DNA of 64,000 nucleotides, from the NCBI GenBank assembly GCA_949358305.1, contig OX442319.1, forward strand, positions 9,114,001 through 9,178,000, written 5' to 3'. Origin of the DNA: Strigamia acuminata (lineage: Eukaryota; Arthropoda; Chilopoda; Geophilomorpha; Linotaeniidae). The notes below the pieces were generated by a model. The model had not been told where the DNA came from. It did not search any database and saw nothing but the letters and a program-made list of their open reading frames with translations. The translations under genes were made by a program, and so were the position numbers. Of the stretch, positions 47,730-59,700 are shown piece after piece (the first letter of the stretch is position 1; the number at the start of each line of letters is the position of its first letter).

Positions 47730-48108
47730 GGTGGTAGGACAAGTCTAGGAATTAGTAAGTTTGTGTCTGTCGTAGGTTTGTATAAGGGAAAATGGAAAAC
47801 GTTTAGGAGACGTGTCAATAATTTCAATAAGCAACCCCTTGTGCTTCACTGCAGAGCAGCGACTGTAATTCTTCAATTTTCAATTTTTTTTTAATTTTTT
47901 TTTTAAATTTAAATATTATTTTTAATTAAATTCTGCTTTTTTTTTTTACCGGAAGTTGATTCTCGTTTATTTTGTGCGTCCAACGATGCTGTGTGCACGG
48001 TCGGTCGCTTCGTAGCCATGGGAGGACCATGGGGCGTTTGGACACCATTCACGATTAAGTACAAACGTAGAGAACACGCAGTTTGCGATTGATATTGGCT
48101 CTATTGCC
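47730..48108. other. Intergenic, innexin 5' side
   Basis: Contains the innexin leader and promoter (minus strand) and a T-rich run at 47880-47950. No gene. Confidence 0.45.
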
Positions 48109-48297
48109 GTGGTTGTCTGGTGGTTGTGTGTTCACGGCGCGATCGATCGGACCCGAATCTTCCGTTTGCCCACTCCGACGATGTTTTCTGATTCGTTGTC
48201 TACGATTTATTTTACGAAGAATGACATTGAGAATCGTCGGACCAAACATATCGATGTGCGCTATTTCTTTTTGCGGGCAGTGTGGTCGGAATAACTG
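48109..48297 (+). pseudogene. Copia (Ty1) RNase H remnant
   Basis: The plus-strand frame ends with MFSDSLSTIYFTKNDIENRR and TKHIDVRYFFLRAVW. This is the C-terminal RNase H segment of Copia polyproteins, where a D-N-x-S-A-I block is followed by R-x-K-H-I-D-x-R-Y-H-x-I-R. Here D-N has become D-S. Nothing else of the element is recognised nearby, so it is an old fragment. The minus-strand frame over the same bases is a shadow. Confidence 0.7.
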
Positions 48298-48829
48298 AAA
48301 AATAATTATTCCCATAATTTTATTATTGACTCCTGTGGTCTTATGAGTTTTTCCACTTTATTTGGATGTGTGAGGGGGTTTTCGCAAATTCTGTAATAGC
48401 TGACCGGTTGTTGCAGGTAAACAAGTGACCAAGCCCCCATTTTAGTTTCTAGGCCTAACAACTTTGACCCCATCAGCCATCACTCGGTTTAGTGGCCTTG
48501 TGATGGCAAGAAGGGGTTACACCAGCTGGCCAAAGCCCAGAACTTGCTATTTTTAGTCCGCCCATTCAAAGGGTTAACAACAATAGATGTGGGTTGGCAA
48601 CTTGCACTCGAGACGCAACCAAAAACCCTCTGACGCTTCCTGTAATAAATTTAATTTAATTTAATCAAATTAAATAAAATTCGACGAAATTGGGAAACCA
48701 AAATCCCAGATTAGATTGAATCCTTATCTAACGCGGAACAATCGCTGATCTCTTACGCTCAACAATAGAAATGTGTGTCAACTGATGATTTGTCACGACA
48801 AAAATGCAAACAATGTTCAATCTCCCTCG
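48298..48829. other. Intergenic upstream of bZIP gene
   Basis: No gene recognised. A short tandem of TTTAATTTAATTTAAT lies near 48650-48665. Confidence 0.5.
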
Positions 48830-48962
48830 CACGCGATTGGCCGAGCGAGGTCCGAGCAGAGCCGGTCAACCAATCAATCCTTGACCAATGTTTATTATGC
48901 CACACTTTCGGCCGGATGACGCATGACTTCTGCAATCGTTTTAGACCCGAACCACGTGACCA
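48830..48962 (+). promoter_or_regulatory. CCAAT-box cluster upstream of bZIP gene
   Basis: Several CCAAT or inverted ATTGG motifs occur in 130 bp: GCGATTGGCC (48834), AACCAATCAATC (48868), GACCAATG (48883) and GACCAATG (48958). GGATGACGCATGAC at about 48915 holds an AP-1/CRE-like site. No TATA is seen. Binding by NF-Y is inference. Confidence 0.4.
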
Positions 48963-49907
48963 ATGTCGAGATTTAGACCCTTTAGTGCGAGGTCAAGCAC
49001 TTGCACGCGGAAATTGACCATGCCTGGCGACTTGCAACCACCGCCCAACTCGTGGCCCCAACAACACCAACCCTTGGATTTTTCCACCAAAAACAAACCG
49101 AGATTTTACGTTTATCCGCCGTCGCCGCCGAAATTCCACCACTCGTCCCAGCCGACCCCGATGAGCTTTTTCCGGCCGGCGCAGCACTCGCCGGCGCCGG
49201 CGCAACACTCGCCGCTCAACGTGCAACATTTCGGCTTTTTAGACGCGATGAACGGGTCGTATCGATCCGTGGGAGTTGTCGGAGGGATTTCGCAACAACC
49301 GTACTCGTTTTTGGACACTCGGAGAAGCCAGAGTAAAAATATTCGGCCTTTTAAGGCGTATCCGAGAGATCCGTTGGCGCTGCCGCTCGGGTATTGCGGA
49401 TTGGCGGCGCCGGTCGTTCCGATTGATATTCAGCAAACGTTGATGATGCAGAACGACGCGTACGAGGATTTTCGGAAGAATATGATGATGAAAAGTGCGG
49501 GGAGACATGCGGAGAGAGAAAAGGGGCCGTCGATGCAGTTTGACGAAGAGGAGGAGCGGAGAAAGGACGAGGATTCGACGGTGGATGTGATGTCGTCGCC
49601 GGAGTCGTCGCCGCGGTCGCCGCGGTCGTTGTGCGGCGTGTCCGAGGGGGTGGCGAATCTGGCGATTCTGGCGAAGAAGAAGCCGAGGAATTTGCCGGAT
49701 GAGTTTAAGGATGGGGCGTATTGGGAGAGGAGAAGGAAGAATAATGAGGCGGCGAAAAGGTCTCGGGATGCGCGGCGGGCGAAGGAGGACGAGATTGCGA
49801 TCAGGGCGGCGTATTTGGAGCAGGAGAATATGCAGTTGAAGGTTGAACTTAATACGATGAAGAATGAGACGAATAGACTGAGGTGCATGCTGTTTAATGC
49901 TAGTTGA
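48963..49907 (+). CDS. PAR/giant-type bZIP transcription factor, intronless
   Basis: The first ATG at 48963 gives 314 aa. A second in-frame ATG at 49020 ([12 protein letters not shown]) would give 295 aa and cannot be excluded. The N-terminal half is rich in P, Q and H and contains QPLDFSTK, close to the CtBP-binding PxDLS motif. The middle is acidic ([12 protein letters not shown]). Residues about 240-310 form the bZIP: basic region [17 protein letters not shown] with the [12 protein letters not shown] order of PAR/giant/CES-2 factors, then leucine heptads ([16 protein letters not shown]). A nuclear DNA-binding dimer, likely a repressor if the PLDFS motif works. The base composition flips from C-rich to G-rich along the gene. 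Confidence 0.88.
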   Translation: MSRFRPFSARSSTCTRKLTMPGDLQPPPNSWPQQHQPLDFSTKNKPRFYVYPPSPPKFHHSSQPTPMSFFRPAQHSPAPAQHSPLNVQHFGFLDAMNGSYRSVGVVGGISQQPYSFLDTRRSQSKNIRPFKAYPRDPLALPLGYCGLAAPVVPIDIQQTLMMQNDAYEDFRKNMMMKSAGRHAEREKGPSMQFDEEEERRKDEDSTVDVMSSPESSPRSPRSLCGVSEGVANLAILAKKKPRNLPDEFKDGAYWERRRKNNEAAKRSRDARRAKEDEIAIRAAYLEQENMQLKVELNTMKNETNRLRCMLFNAS

Positions 49908-50155
49908 GTAAGGGGGAATTGTTTATTTTTTTTTGTAATTTATTGTGAATTTTGTTGTTTTGTTGACGGTTTTAGTTTGGGGAATTTTTTTGTATAGAAA
50001 TTGTTTGTATTGGTTTTGATGTTTTTTAAATTTGGATTTATATAGGATTTAAAAATTGTGGTTTTGATTTGGAATTAAATAATGTTGGATTTATTTGGTG
50101 GTGTTGTTGAAAATTATTGGATTTTGGGTGCAAATTTTTTTTTTAAATTTTTAGA
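49908..50155. other. 3' region of bZIP gene
   Basis: G/T-rich, with AATAAT signals. The likely 3' untranslated region of the bZIP transcript. No other gene. Confidence 0.45.
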
Positions 50156-50612
50156 AATTAACAGATTGTAATAGAAATCAACAAATTTTAATAGAAATCA
50201 ACAAATTTTAATAGAAATCAACAAATTTTAATAGAAATCAACAAATTTTAATAGAAATCAACAAATTTTAATAGAAATCAACAAATTTTAATAGAAATCA
50301 ACAAATTGTAATAGAAATCAACAAATTTTAATAGAAATCAACAAATTTTAATAGAAATCAACAAATTTTAATAGAAATCAACAAATTTTAATAGAAATCA
50401 ACAAATTGTAATAGAAATCAACAAATTTTAATAGAAATCAACAAATTTTATTAGAAATCAACAAATTTTAATAGAAATCAACAAATTTTAATAGAAATCA
50501 ACAAATTTTAATAACAATCAGCAAATTCTAATATATATCAGCAAATTTTAATAAAACTCAGCAAATTTTAATAAAACTCAGCAAATTTTAATAAAAATCA
50601 GTAAATTTTAAT
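50156..50612. repeat. 20-bp satellite array
   Basis: About 22 direct copies of AATAGAAATCAACAAATTTT without spacers. Most are identical, and the last four or so degrade toward AATAAAACTCAGCAAATTTT. It is AT-rich and non-coding. Similar AAATCAACAAATCTC units occur at 34180-34250. Confidence 0.95.
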
Positions 50613-51265
50613 TGGAATCCACACCTTTTACTGTAACTGTAAGTTATGGTGGCCTGGTCAATGACTTTGGGGGGTTGAACACCCCACTCTACTTTTGCAT
50701 GATTGTTAGATGGGGTCTCAAAGGATTGTCCAAGGGGTTGACTAAGCACCTCGAGGTGAACGACCAGCTTTGTAAATCTCTTTTGGGATTTTGCTCAAAG
50801 GAATTTTAGTCTCAAAAGGGTTGCATCTGTGACCTTTGACCAATTCAGGCCATGCGGAAATGACCCATACTTATCCCAACAAAATCGATTTTTAACAAAA
50901 AAAGCAAATAAAACTTGACCCCATTTTGTTTAAAAAAAAATAATTTATTGCCCCCATTATACACTCGTACACCTGAATCTCTGATGAATTCAAAGTTATT
51001 TCCGTTATTAATAACATTTTAACACACGCTCAGTTGTTTCCACGCATACCCGTATGTGTCGGTTCCTAATCTCACCGTTGCAGGCGCTGCAAACGTGAAT
51101 GTAGAAGAAATAATGGCGGCGTGCTTAATTCACCCGGGAATTGCTTTATCATTTATAGTTTGTAAATTTCAACATACAAGTGCTGCATCAACTGATCTAC
51201 AAAAATGTAAGTGTCTGTTTTTCTTCATTAGGTATTTTAGTCCAAATAATAATATAGGACATCGA
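50613..51265. other. Intergenic; exon-like stretch at 51084-51212
   Basis: On the plus strand CACCGTTGCAG (acceptor-like) is followed by an open stretch (NVNVEEIMAACLIHPGIA) up to a GTAAGTGT donor-like site at about 51208. No partner exon was found and the protein is not recognised, so it is not annotated as a gene. Confidence 0.3.
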
Positions 51266-54200
51266 TCACAACCAAGTGGATGAATTTTGGGTCGCATTAA
51301 TGCGCCGCCTCACGAGTGTTGGCATCCTGTGCAATTGTTGCATCGCTCGATCGTGCCTGCTAAATCTACGATTGTAATTAAAACGTGCATTTGGCATTTT
51401 GCTTTTACGTGCATTTAGATAAATTTCTACAATGAAAATGATTAAACTCAAACCAATTGCACTAAACAGGAATACAAATGCACTTATTGTTACATAAAGT
51501 GATATTGGTTTGACAGGACTATCAGAATCACAAAGTCTTACTGGACTGAAACTATGTTCTAAGTGAGTGAGAAGGCCAAACTCTTTAAGGAGCATCAAAC
51601 TGAAATAGAGAATTAAATTCCCATTAGATATTGTTTGATGTGAACATTATTGTGTTAAAAATTAATTTTTCCTTACTTTTGGCCAAATACTTCGGTATAT
51701 TTTGATCGCTTTCGAAACCCAATGTGCAAATGGATGCGGAATGGGACTTTTATCATTTGATAGCGACAGTCGGTTTTTAAGTCGTGTTTAAATAAGTCGA
51801 AATAATGTAGAAACGCATTGTAGCCGGTGAAAAGTCCATCATAAGCTGCCTGTTTGTCACTTATCATGCCATTGTTTGGTGTTTTTTGCATTATTTTCCA
51901 CACACGGAGCATGGTACCAGATTTAGCGCTCTATTGTAAAAGAATTGTTAATAAAATAAAGATACTCTTCAATAAAATAGAAATAATCCGGGACATATTC
52001 ATTGGTTTACCTTTAAAATTGCATCCATAGAGTAATCTTTATGTGCATTGATCCGAAACCTTCCATCATCAACTAAATCTTCCAATGTTTCATACATATT
52101 TGACTTTGAAGTCACGGTTAATGATGCGAATAACACAGCACTGTACATCGCCAAAATGCAGAAGAAAAAGAGCGAGTTTAAAAATTTAAATAAATTTTCT
52201 TGAAAAGTTAAATCTAAAAAGAAAATATAACAGCGTTCACAAAGAATCACAATAATATTGGAGAGTTTGAAGGATGCATTTTTCCCTTATTTTTCCCTTA
52301 TTTTAGTGCCATATCGTAAGGGAAAAATCTTTAGTGTATCGTTTTCAACACTAAATTAAAATATAGCGCAGCCAATCAGAATTGAGAACACTATATTGTT
52401 AGCTCCGCCCATTGCAAATGGCGATTATTTTGTTGTCCCGATCAAACACATCACAGTCATAGGTATGTAGATTGAATGATAAGTGAGGCCCAAAATTGAA
52501 TTTTAGGCCCAAAACCATACCTTATAGGCATAATAATGGAATTTTATTCAGAAATGTGCACATTTACGCCCCCAAATTGAATTTTTAGGCCCAAAATTAC
52601 TAACTGTCAGTAGTTGGCTGAAATAGTGTAGTGATAAGGGAAAAGTGCAGCCCGCAATCACTTAATTTATCATTTTTTGCTTACATTATTTTTATATCGT
52701 ATAGTCTTTAACTGTAATGGAAAAATGCATCCCGCAAACTCTCTAATATTGCAAAATAATGGTATTTTTTGTACTTGTTGTGAAATTGTATCTTGTTGAA
52801 CAAATTTTTTTTAAAATGTCAAAGACATTTGAAGTGATGACTGCAAGAATTGTGATAGCGATCCAGCAGAGCCAATGCAGAGGCTTCAGGAATGTCTCCC
52901 ATTGAAAGTCGTCAATTTCAAATGATCTGCGGATTACAACTGCAACGGAGTCCGATTTGGTTGCTAAAGTAACGCAGGAATTATTAAGCAACACATGGGA
53001 TGACAATACGTATGGGTTAGTCATTGTGTCAATTTCCTGTGATGGATTAAAAGAAAAACAGCATTTTTATAGAAAAAAGGACAAAAATGACAATAATAAG
53101 TTTCAAATAGTAGTATTTTTCTTCAACAAATGGATAAGTTTCCACAATATCTTTACAAATTAGATTTTTCGTGCAGCATTATGGGGAAAAGGTATTTGCT
53201 AATACCACTATATGCAACTGGTTTATCTTGTTTTATTATGGATGGCATACATTATTTATGACCATTTCACGCATTGCTGGAGTGTCTCCTGGTGCCTTTA
53301 ATTGGTCTCCATATATTGGAATTGCCCTGAAATAGATCAAACTTGTATAGAATATGACAGCAATTATTGTTATAATTAGTTGTATTAATTCTAGAAGACT
53401 ATACAAAGAAAAAAGATCACCATAGACAAATTACAGAAAATATAAAATTTGTTTCATGGCATTGCGGCCGATTAAAATTACACTATTTATAACATAAAAT
53501 TATTTACACTCCCATAAAAACCCTAATTAATAACTTACCTTAAATTCATCATGGGACAAAGAAAAAGTGCTAGTAAATCGTATATAAATCCTCCAAAGAC
53601 GTGTGTTCCATTTGGAAATGTTTTCAGAATAAGTCCATCGGGCATGAACTGCAAATTTATTTTGAAAAACTTATGTGCTAGTTGGATGTAATAATGGTTA
53701 GTATTTACCAAGAAAATTCCAACTGTCATGTTCTGTTTTTGTAGAAAATATGGTTTTCTTAGTTGTTCTTTGGATAACGAGCAATCTAGTTGAAAACAAT
53801 GTATGTGAATCTTGGTCGACACAATAGCGTGGCCAATGACATCATAATCCATGTTAGAAATATTGATATCCTGAAAACACTTTCCAATATATAATTTCAA
53901 AGTGTTTTATCACAATAGAGAGTTTGCGGGATGCATTTTTCCCTTACAGTTAAAGACTATACGGTATAAAAATAGTGTAAGGGGAAAATGATAAATTAAG
54001 TTTTTGCGGGCTGCACTTTTCCCTTATCACTACACTATTTCAGCCAACTACTGACAGTTAGTAATTTTGGGCCTAAAAATTCAACTTGGGGGTGTAAATG
54101 TGCAAATTTCTGCATAAAATTCCATTATTATGCCTATAAAGTATGATTTTGGGCTTAAAATTCAATTTTGGGCCTCACTTACAGTATCATTCAATCTACG

Positions 54201-56210
54201 TACCTATGACTGTCATGTGTTTGATCGGGACAACAAAATAATCGCCATTTGCAATGGGCGGAGCTAACAATATAGTGTTCTCAATTCTGATTGGCTGCGC
54301 TATATTTTAATTTAGTGTTGAAAACGATACACTAAAGATTTTTCCCTTACGATATGGCACTAAAATAGTGTAACGTGGCACAAAATAAGGGAAAAATGCA
54401 TCCCGCAAACTCTCCAATTTCACTCAAGCTTTACGTTGCAATTTTTATTTGTCTTGTAGTTCAATAAATAAACTTCGTTTTGCCTCCAAACAATCAAATT
54501 GTTTAGTTTTTTGTATAGAGGAGATGATAATCTACTTTTGGTTCGATTAAGTAAAAAAATGATTATATATTTTTTAATTACACAAGGTAAACAAAAAAGC
54601 TAGAAAAAATAAATGATTTATCAATATGTTGCTGATTATTTAAAATATCGTAGAGATATACCTCGTTATCATCATCGAGAATCTCGTTCCAATACTTTGT
54701 CTCGTTTAACCATACAACCATTAAAATTACATCGGCATGAGTGTTTGTTAGTACTTCTGAAATATTTCCTTTGGTGTAGTTATTTAGATGGAAGGTTGCA
54801 AACTGATGAAGAAATTTCCATGGCCTTATTACAGAAATTGTCTCTTCTTTGTGGTGAATGAGCAAAAAAGAATTTGTTTTATTCTTTGTAAGTTTGGATT
54901 TAGTATTTTCCAATTTACCTTCATTGTAAAGCAGGAAAACATTTCTTGGTTTAAGTGCCAGAACAAATTGTTCAATGCTGTCTCCAAGTTGATTTATACA
55001 TTTTGCATCTAAAAAATATTTCAAAATTTTACTAGAGTAAAACCTCGATTATCGGAACAGCGGTTATACGAAATTTCGGTTATCCGAACAGCAGTAAAGC
55101 GATTTTTTGTCGATTCTTTACCGATCCTCATCGGTTTTTTTTAATAGATTTTTAATGTTTATTTTTTACGATTTTCACATATTTTTAATCGTTTTTTAAT
55201 GTTTTTTTTACGATTGTCACATATTTTTAATCGCTTTTTAATGTTTATTTTTACGATATTCACATATTTTACGATTTTCACATACCAGTAGTTTTAATCG
55301 CTTTTTAATGTTTTTTGACAATTTTTATACATTTTGGTCGCCTTCCTAACTATATTTTAATGACTTTTTATTTCCATATGCAATACTACTGGTAATTACC
55401 GGTGTCAAAAACCGATATTTTTCAAGAAAATACTGAATAACGAATACCGTCTTTAGTTCGGTATTGGTACCGGTTTTTATAACGTACGCTGTATGGGATT
55501 TTTTAAACATAAAAATGCAAAGTTATCGATTATTTAGCTTAAAAATGTAAAATTTATCAATTTTTATATGTAAAAATTAGATACTAATAAATTTTTTTTC
55601 ACAAAAAAATGAAAATTTATTAATTTTTTAACTTAAAAATGAGACTTTATTGATTTTTTTAACTTAAAAATGAGAATTTATCAAATTTCTTAAATTAAAA
55701 AATCTTATAAACTCAATTTATTAATTTAAAAATAAAATAATTCTCAATTTCAACTAATAAAACCAACACCTGATAACAAAACAACCCCACATTCTTCTAA
55801 ACTTCCACAACCCATTGAAAATAATATTTTAAAAAAATAATCAAAAATTACAATTAAAACATTACCCTAAACAGGCGGCCGTAGTTAAAAAATTTAAACA
55901 GACTTGGCCGATCTCATACAATCACACACACACACTCGTTTTTTAAATGTATATTAAGAATTAGAATATTGTCTAAATTTCCAACAGGATTACTTGACTT
56001 AGGCTGCACCGCGGTGCAAAGCAACGGGCACCTAGCTGCTTGTATTAAATTACGGAGAGAGAAGAGTTTTAAAATTTTCTTACCAAACTTGTTTTCTTGG
56101 TAAACTGTTTTGTTCCAAGTCTTCACCGATTCATCGGTTTTAAAAATTGACATCGAAAGAAAACTAAGCCACACCAATCTTTTCATATCCAGGTACTTGT
56201 TATCCAACAT
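51266..56210 (-). CDS. Ionotropic receptor (divergent IR), copy A, 10 exons
   Basis: Exons, minus strand: 56084-56210, 54919-55008, 54662-54846, 53709-53870, 53539-53648, 53251-53326, 52775-53036, 52011-52213, 51677-51930, 51266-51599. Sum 1803 nt, 600 aa, all phases consistent. A signal-type N-terminus (RLVWLSFLSMSIF) comes first. The ligand-binding half S1 includes FGGFIYDLLALF. M1 is LHWLCWIAITILAVI. M2/M3 region: FKFLNSLFFFCILAMYSAV, then LFASLTVTS. S2 contains DLVDDGRFRINAHKDYSMDA, and the last membrane segment is YVTISAFVFLFSAIGLSLII. IRs are glutamate-receptor relatives used in arthropod chemosensation. The canonical SYTANLAAFLT is changed to SAVLFASLTV. The intron after exon 1 could hide a further exon. 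Confidence 0.8.
52261..52744 (+). mobile_element. MITE copy 1 in IR copy A intron
   Basis: About 484 bp with inverted ends related to GAGAGTTTGCGGGATGC, both bordering AATATT-like sequence. Inside are GCCCAAAATTGAATTTTAGG motifs. It is the reverse complement of the element at 53918-54414. Confidence 0.75.
53918..54414 (-). mobile_element. MITE copy 2 in IR copy A intron, inverted to copy 1
   Basis: About 497 bp beginning GAGAGTTTGCGGGATGCATT and ending GCAAACTCTC. It matches 52261-52744 on the opposite strand over its full length with scattered changes. Confidence 0.8.
55030..55500. repeat. Pogo/Tigger-like remnant and AT repeats
   Basis: AGTAAAACCTCGATTATCGG with later GGTTATCCGAAC resembles the ends of pogo/Tigger MITEs, but only one end is seen. 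It is followed by tandem-like TTTTTAATGTTTATTTTTACG units. It lies in intron 1 of IR copy A. Confidence 0.4.
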
Positions 56211-56727
56211 TTTCACCTCAAGACTTATTTTCTTATGAAAAACGTTTGTCGGTAACTCAGTTGGCACAGTGATGATAATGCACGGACTGTCTCCGTACTA
56301 ACCTCCTCTTATTAAATTTATTAACACAGTTTCTTCGTTTTATGATTCGCTTATTCATTTCAGTTCATTTCACTTACTGAAGCACGGTGTCACACAATTT
56401 TTCATATTGTATGCACGCACAGTTAATGAGAAAATGTTATAGTGCACTAACCTGGATATAATATTGTGCGTGCAAGCGTGGAAGGACTTTCTGAAGATAA
56501 AGATCAGCGTCGTAAAATTTGTAGATCATGAAAAATTAACGAAAAACTCGCCAACACTTCTATTTTGGTCTGAAGAAAGTCAATGGAATTTCTATGGATT
56601 TTAATGTTTGCAGCAAAATATAGTGTTGTAATTAAAATGTGCATTTGACTGTTTGTTTTCATTTAAATTGCATTTAAATAAATGTCTGCAATGAAAAATA
56701 TTTCGCACCATTTTTACTCCATTTGGG

Positions 56728-59700
56728 TTACAACTTGCTTAACCTAGTATTCTGATTAAAACGTGCATTTGGCGTTTTGTTTTTACGTGCATTTAGATAA
56801 ATTTCTACAATGAAAATGATTAAACTCAAACCAATTGCACTGAACAGGAATACAAATGCACTTATTGTTACATAAAGTGATATTGGTTTGACTGGGTTAT
56901 CAGTATCACAAAGTCTTGTTGGACTGAAACTATGTTCTAAGTGAGTGAGAAGGCCAAACTCTTTAAGGAGCATCAAACTGAAATAGAGAATTAAATTCCC
57001 ATTAGATATCGTTTGATGTGAACATTTTTGTGTTAAAAATTAATTTTTTGTTACTTTTGGCCAAATACTTCGGTATATTTCGATCGTTTTCGAAACCCAA
57101 TTTGCAAATAGATGCGGAATGGGACTTTTATTATTTGATAGCGACAGTCGGTTTTTAAGTCGTGTTTAAATAAGTCGAAATAATGTAGAAACGCATTGTA
57201 GCCGGTGAAAAGTCCGTCATAAGCTGCTTGTTTGTCACTTATCATGCCATTGTTTGGTGTTTTTTGCATTATTTTCCACACACGGAGCATGGTACCAGAT
57301 TTAGCGCTCTATTATAAAAGAATTGTTAATAAAATAAAAATAATCCGGGACTTATTCGTTGGTTTATACCTTTAAAATTGCATCCATAGAGTGATCTTTA
57401 TGTGCAGTGATCCGAAACCTTCCATCATTAACTAAATCCTCCAATGTTTCAAACATTTTAGACTTTGAAGTAGCCGTTAAAGATGCAAACAACAAGGCAC
57501 TGTACATTGCCATAATGCAGAAAAAAAAGAACGAGTTTAAAAATTTGAATAATTTTTCTTGAAAACTGAAATCTGGTAAGAAAAGACAAGAGAATTAAAT
57601 ATGCTTACAAATAAAAACCAGTATTCAACTATTCACATTGGGGAAAAAAAGTTTTCTTAGGACATTTTGTACTTACTTAATGTCAATTTGTATCTTGTTG
57701 AACAGATTTTTTTATGTATATCGATGATGTTAGAAAGTATAATAACAAAAATTGTGATAATGGTCCAGCAGAGCCAATGTAAAGGCTTCAAGAATGTTTC
57801 CCATTGAAAGTCGTCAATTTCAAAAGATCTGCGGATTACAACCGCAACGGAATCTGATTTTGTTGCTAAAGTAACACAAGCAATATCCTTTAACACATGT
57901 GATGCCAATACGTATGGGTTAGTCAGTGTGTCAATTTCCTGTGATTAAAAGAAGAATATTATTTTCTAAAAAAAAAATGACAATAATGACGATAAGATTC
58001 AAATATACTCGAGTTGCACTCAAAAAGGCACCTCACAATGTGTACTCCCATTGGTCGAGCCAGTTTACTACTAACTCCAGACTGTATACTACTACTAGGA
58101 GAAGTAGTTTTGATTTTAATTTATTGTTGTGATTGTTATGACTAATTTAGTTTATGTTATTTTGATTTTATTTAATAAAAAATGTTATTTCCATCATTAA
58201 AATGAAGTTTTACACATTAAAAAATGTCAAACTCATGTATGTTGTGTTTATTGCTTACATCGTCTGGAAGTTTGAATTTTAGGCTGTTGCCTAGGCAATC
58301 GATTGCAATGTCTGTACATTGTAATGCAATTCTGGTGTTTGGGTCTACTTTTCCGGATCACTACACCAGTAAACTGGCTCGACCAATGGGAGTAGAGATT
58401 GTGAGGTGCCTTTTTGAGTGCAACTCGAGTATAGTGGTATTTTTGTAATGTGAGAATCCAAAAATATGTGATGTTTGTGAGTATTTACTAATACCACTAT
58501 ATGCAACTGGTTTATCTTGTTTTAAGCTTATTATGGATGGCTTACATTATTTATGACCATTTCTCGAATTGCTGGAGTGTCTCCTGGCGCCTTTAATTGC
58601 TTTCCATACAATGGAATTGCTCTGAAATAAATTATACTTTAGAATATGACAACGATTGTTCTTGTGATGAGTGTTATCAAATCAAGAAGATTTTACGTAA
58701 AGAAAAAGGAGAATAACCTTAAATTCATCATAGGACACAGATAGTGTGCTAGTAAATCATATATAAATCCTCCAAAGACGTGTGTTCCGTTTGGAAATGT
58801 TTTCAGAATAAGTCCATCGGGCATAAACTGCAAATTATTTTGAAAAACCTACTAAGATATGCGCTAGTACTTACCACGAAAATTCCAATTGTCATGTTCT
58901 GTTTTGGTAGAAAATATGGTTTTCTTGTTTGTTCTTTGGAAAACGAGCAGTCTAGTTGAAAACAATGTATGTGAATCTTGGTAGACACAATAGCATGGTC
59001 ACTGCCAACATAATCCATGTTAAAAATTTTGATATCCTTAAAATAGATCGCAATATGTTATTTCAACTTGTTTTATTACAATTTCAGTCGAGCTTACATC
59101 GCAATTCTTATTTGTCTTGTACATCAATAAATAAACTTGGTTTTGCCTCCAAACAACCAAATTTAGTATTTTCTGGTATAAATCACGAATTGGTGTACGT
59201 TTGGTTCGATCAAATAAGAATATGATTATATATTTTTTAATTATACAAGGTAAACAAAAACGCTGTGTATAGTAAATTATTTATCAATAAGTTGCTTATT
59301 TATTTAAAAAAAACAAAGAAATACCTTTTCATCAATCAGAATCTCATTCCACAACTCTGTATCGTTTAACCATACAACCATTAAATTTACATCTGCATTT
59401 GTATTTGTTAGTACTTGTGAAATATTTCCTTTGGTGTAGTTACTTAGACGGAAGGTTGTAAACTGATGGAAAATTTTCCAAGGATTTATTACAGAAATTG
59501 TCTTTTCTTCGTGGTGAAACAGAAAAAATTTTTGATTGTTTATTAAAGAAACTTGAATGTGCATAAACATAATTTTACCTTCGTTGTATAGAAAAAAAGT
59601 ATTCCTTGGTTTAATTGCCCGAATAAATTGCCCAACACGGTCTCCAAGTTGATACATACATTTTGCATCTACAGGTAGTACAGAAAATTTTAAAGTTTGT

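Noticed and set aside
49430-49888. 152-codon minus-strand frame over the bZIP gene
   Set aside because: Antisense shadow of a well-supported bZIP coding region.
50156-50612. Regular repeat array considered as CRISPR
   Set aside because: The 20-bp units are directly abutting without spacers, in a eukaryotic genome. It is a satellite.
56211-56267. Upstream extension of IR copy A (PTELPTNVFHKKIS)
   Set aside because: It would need a GTG start. The ATG at 56210 matches the start position in copy B.
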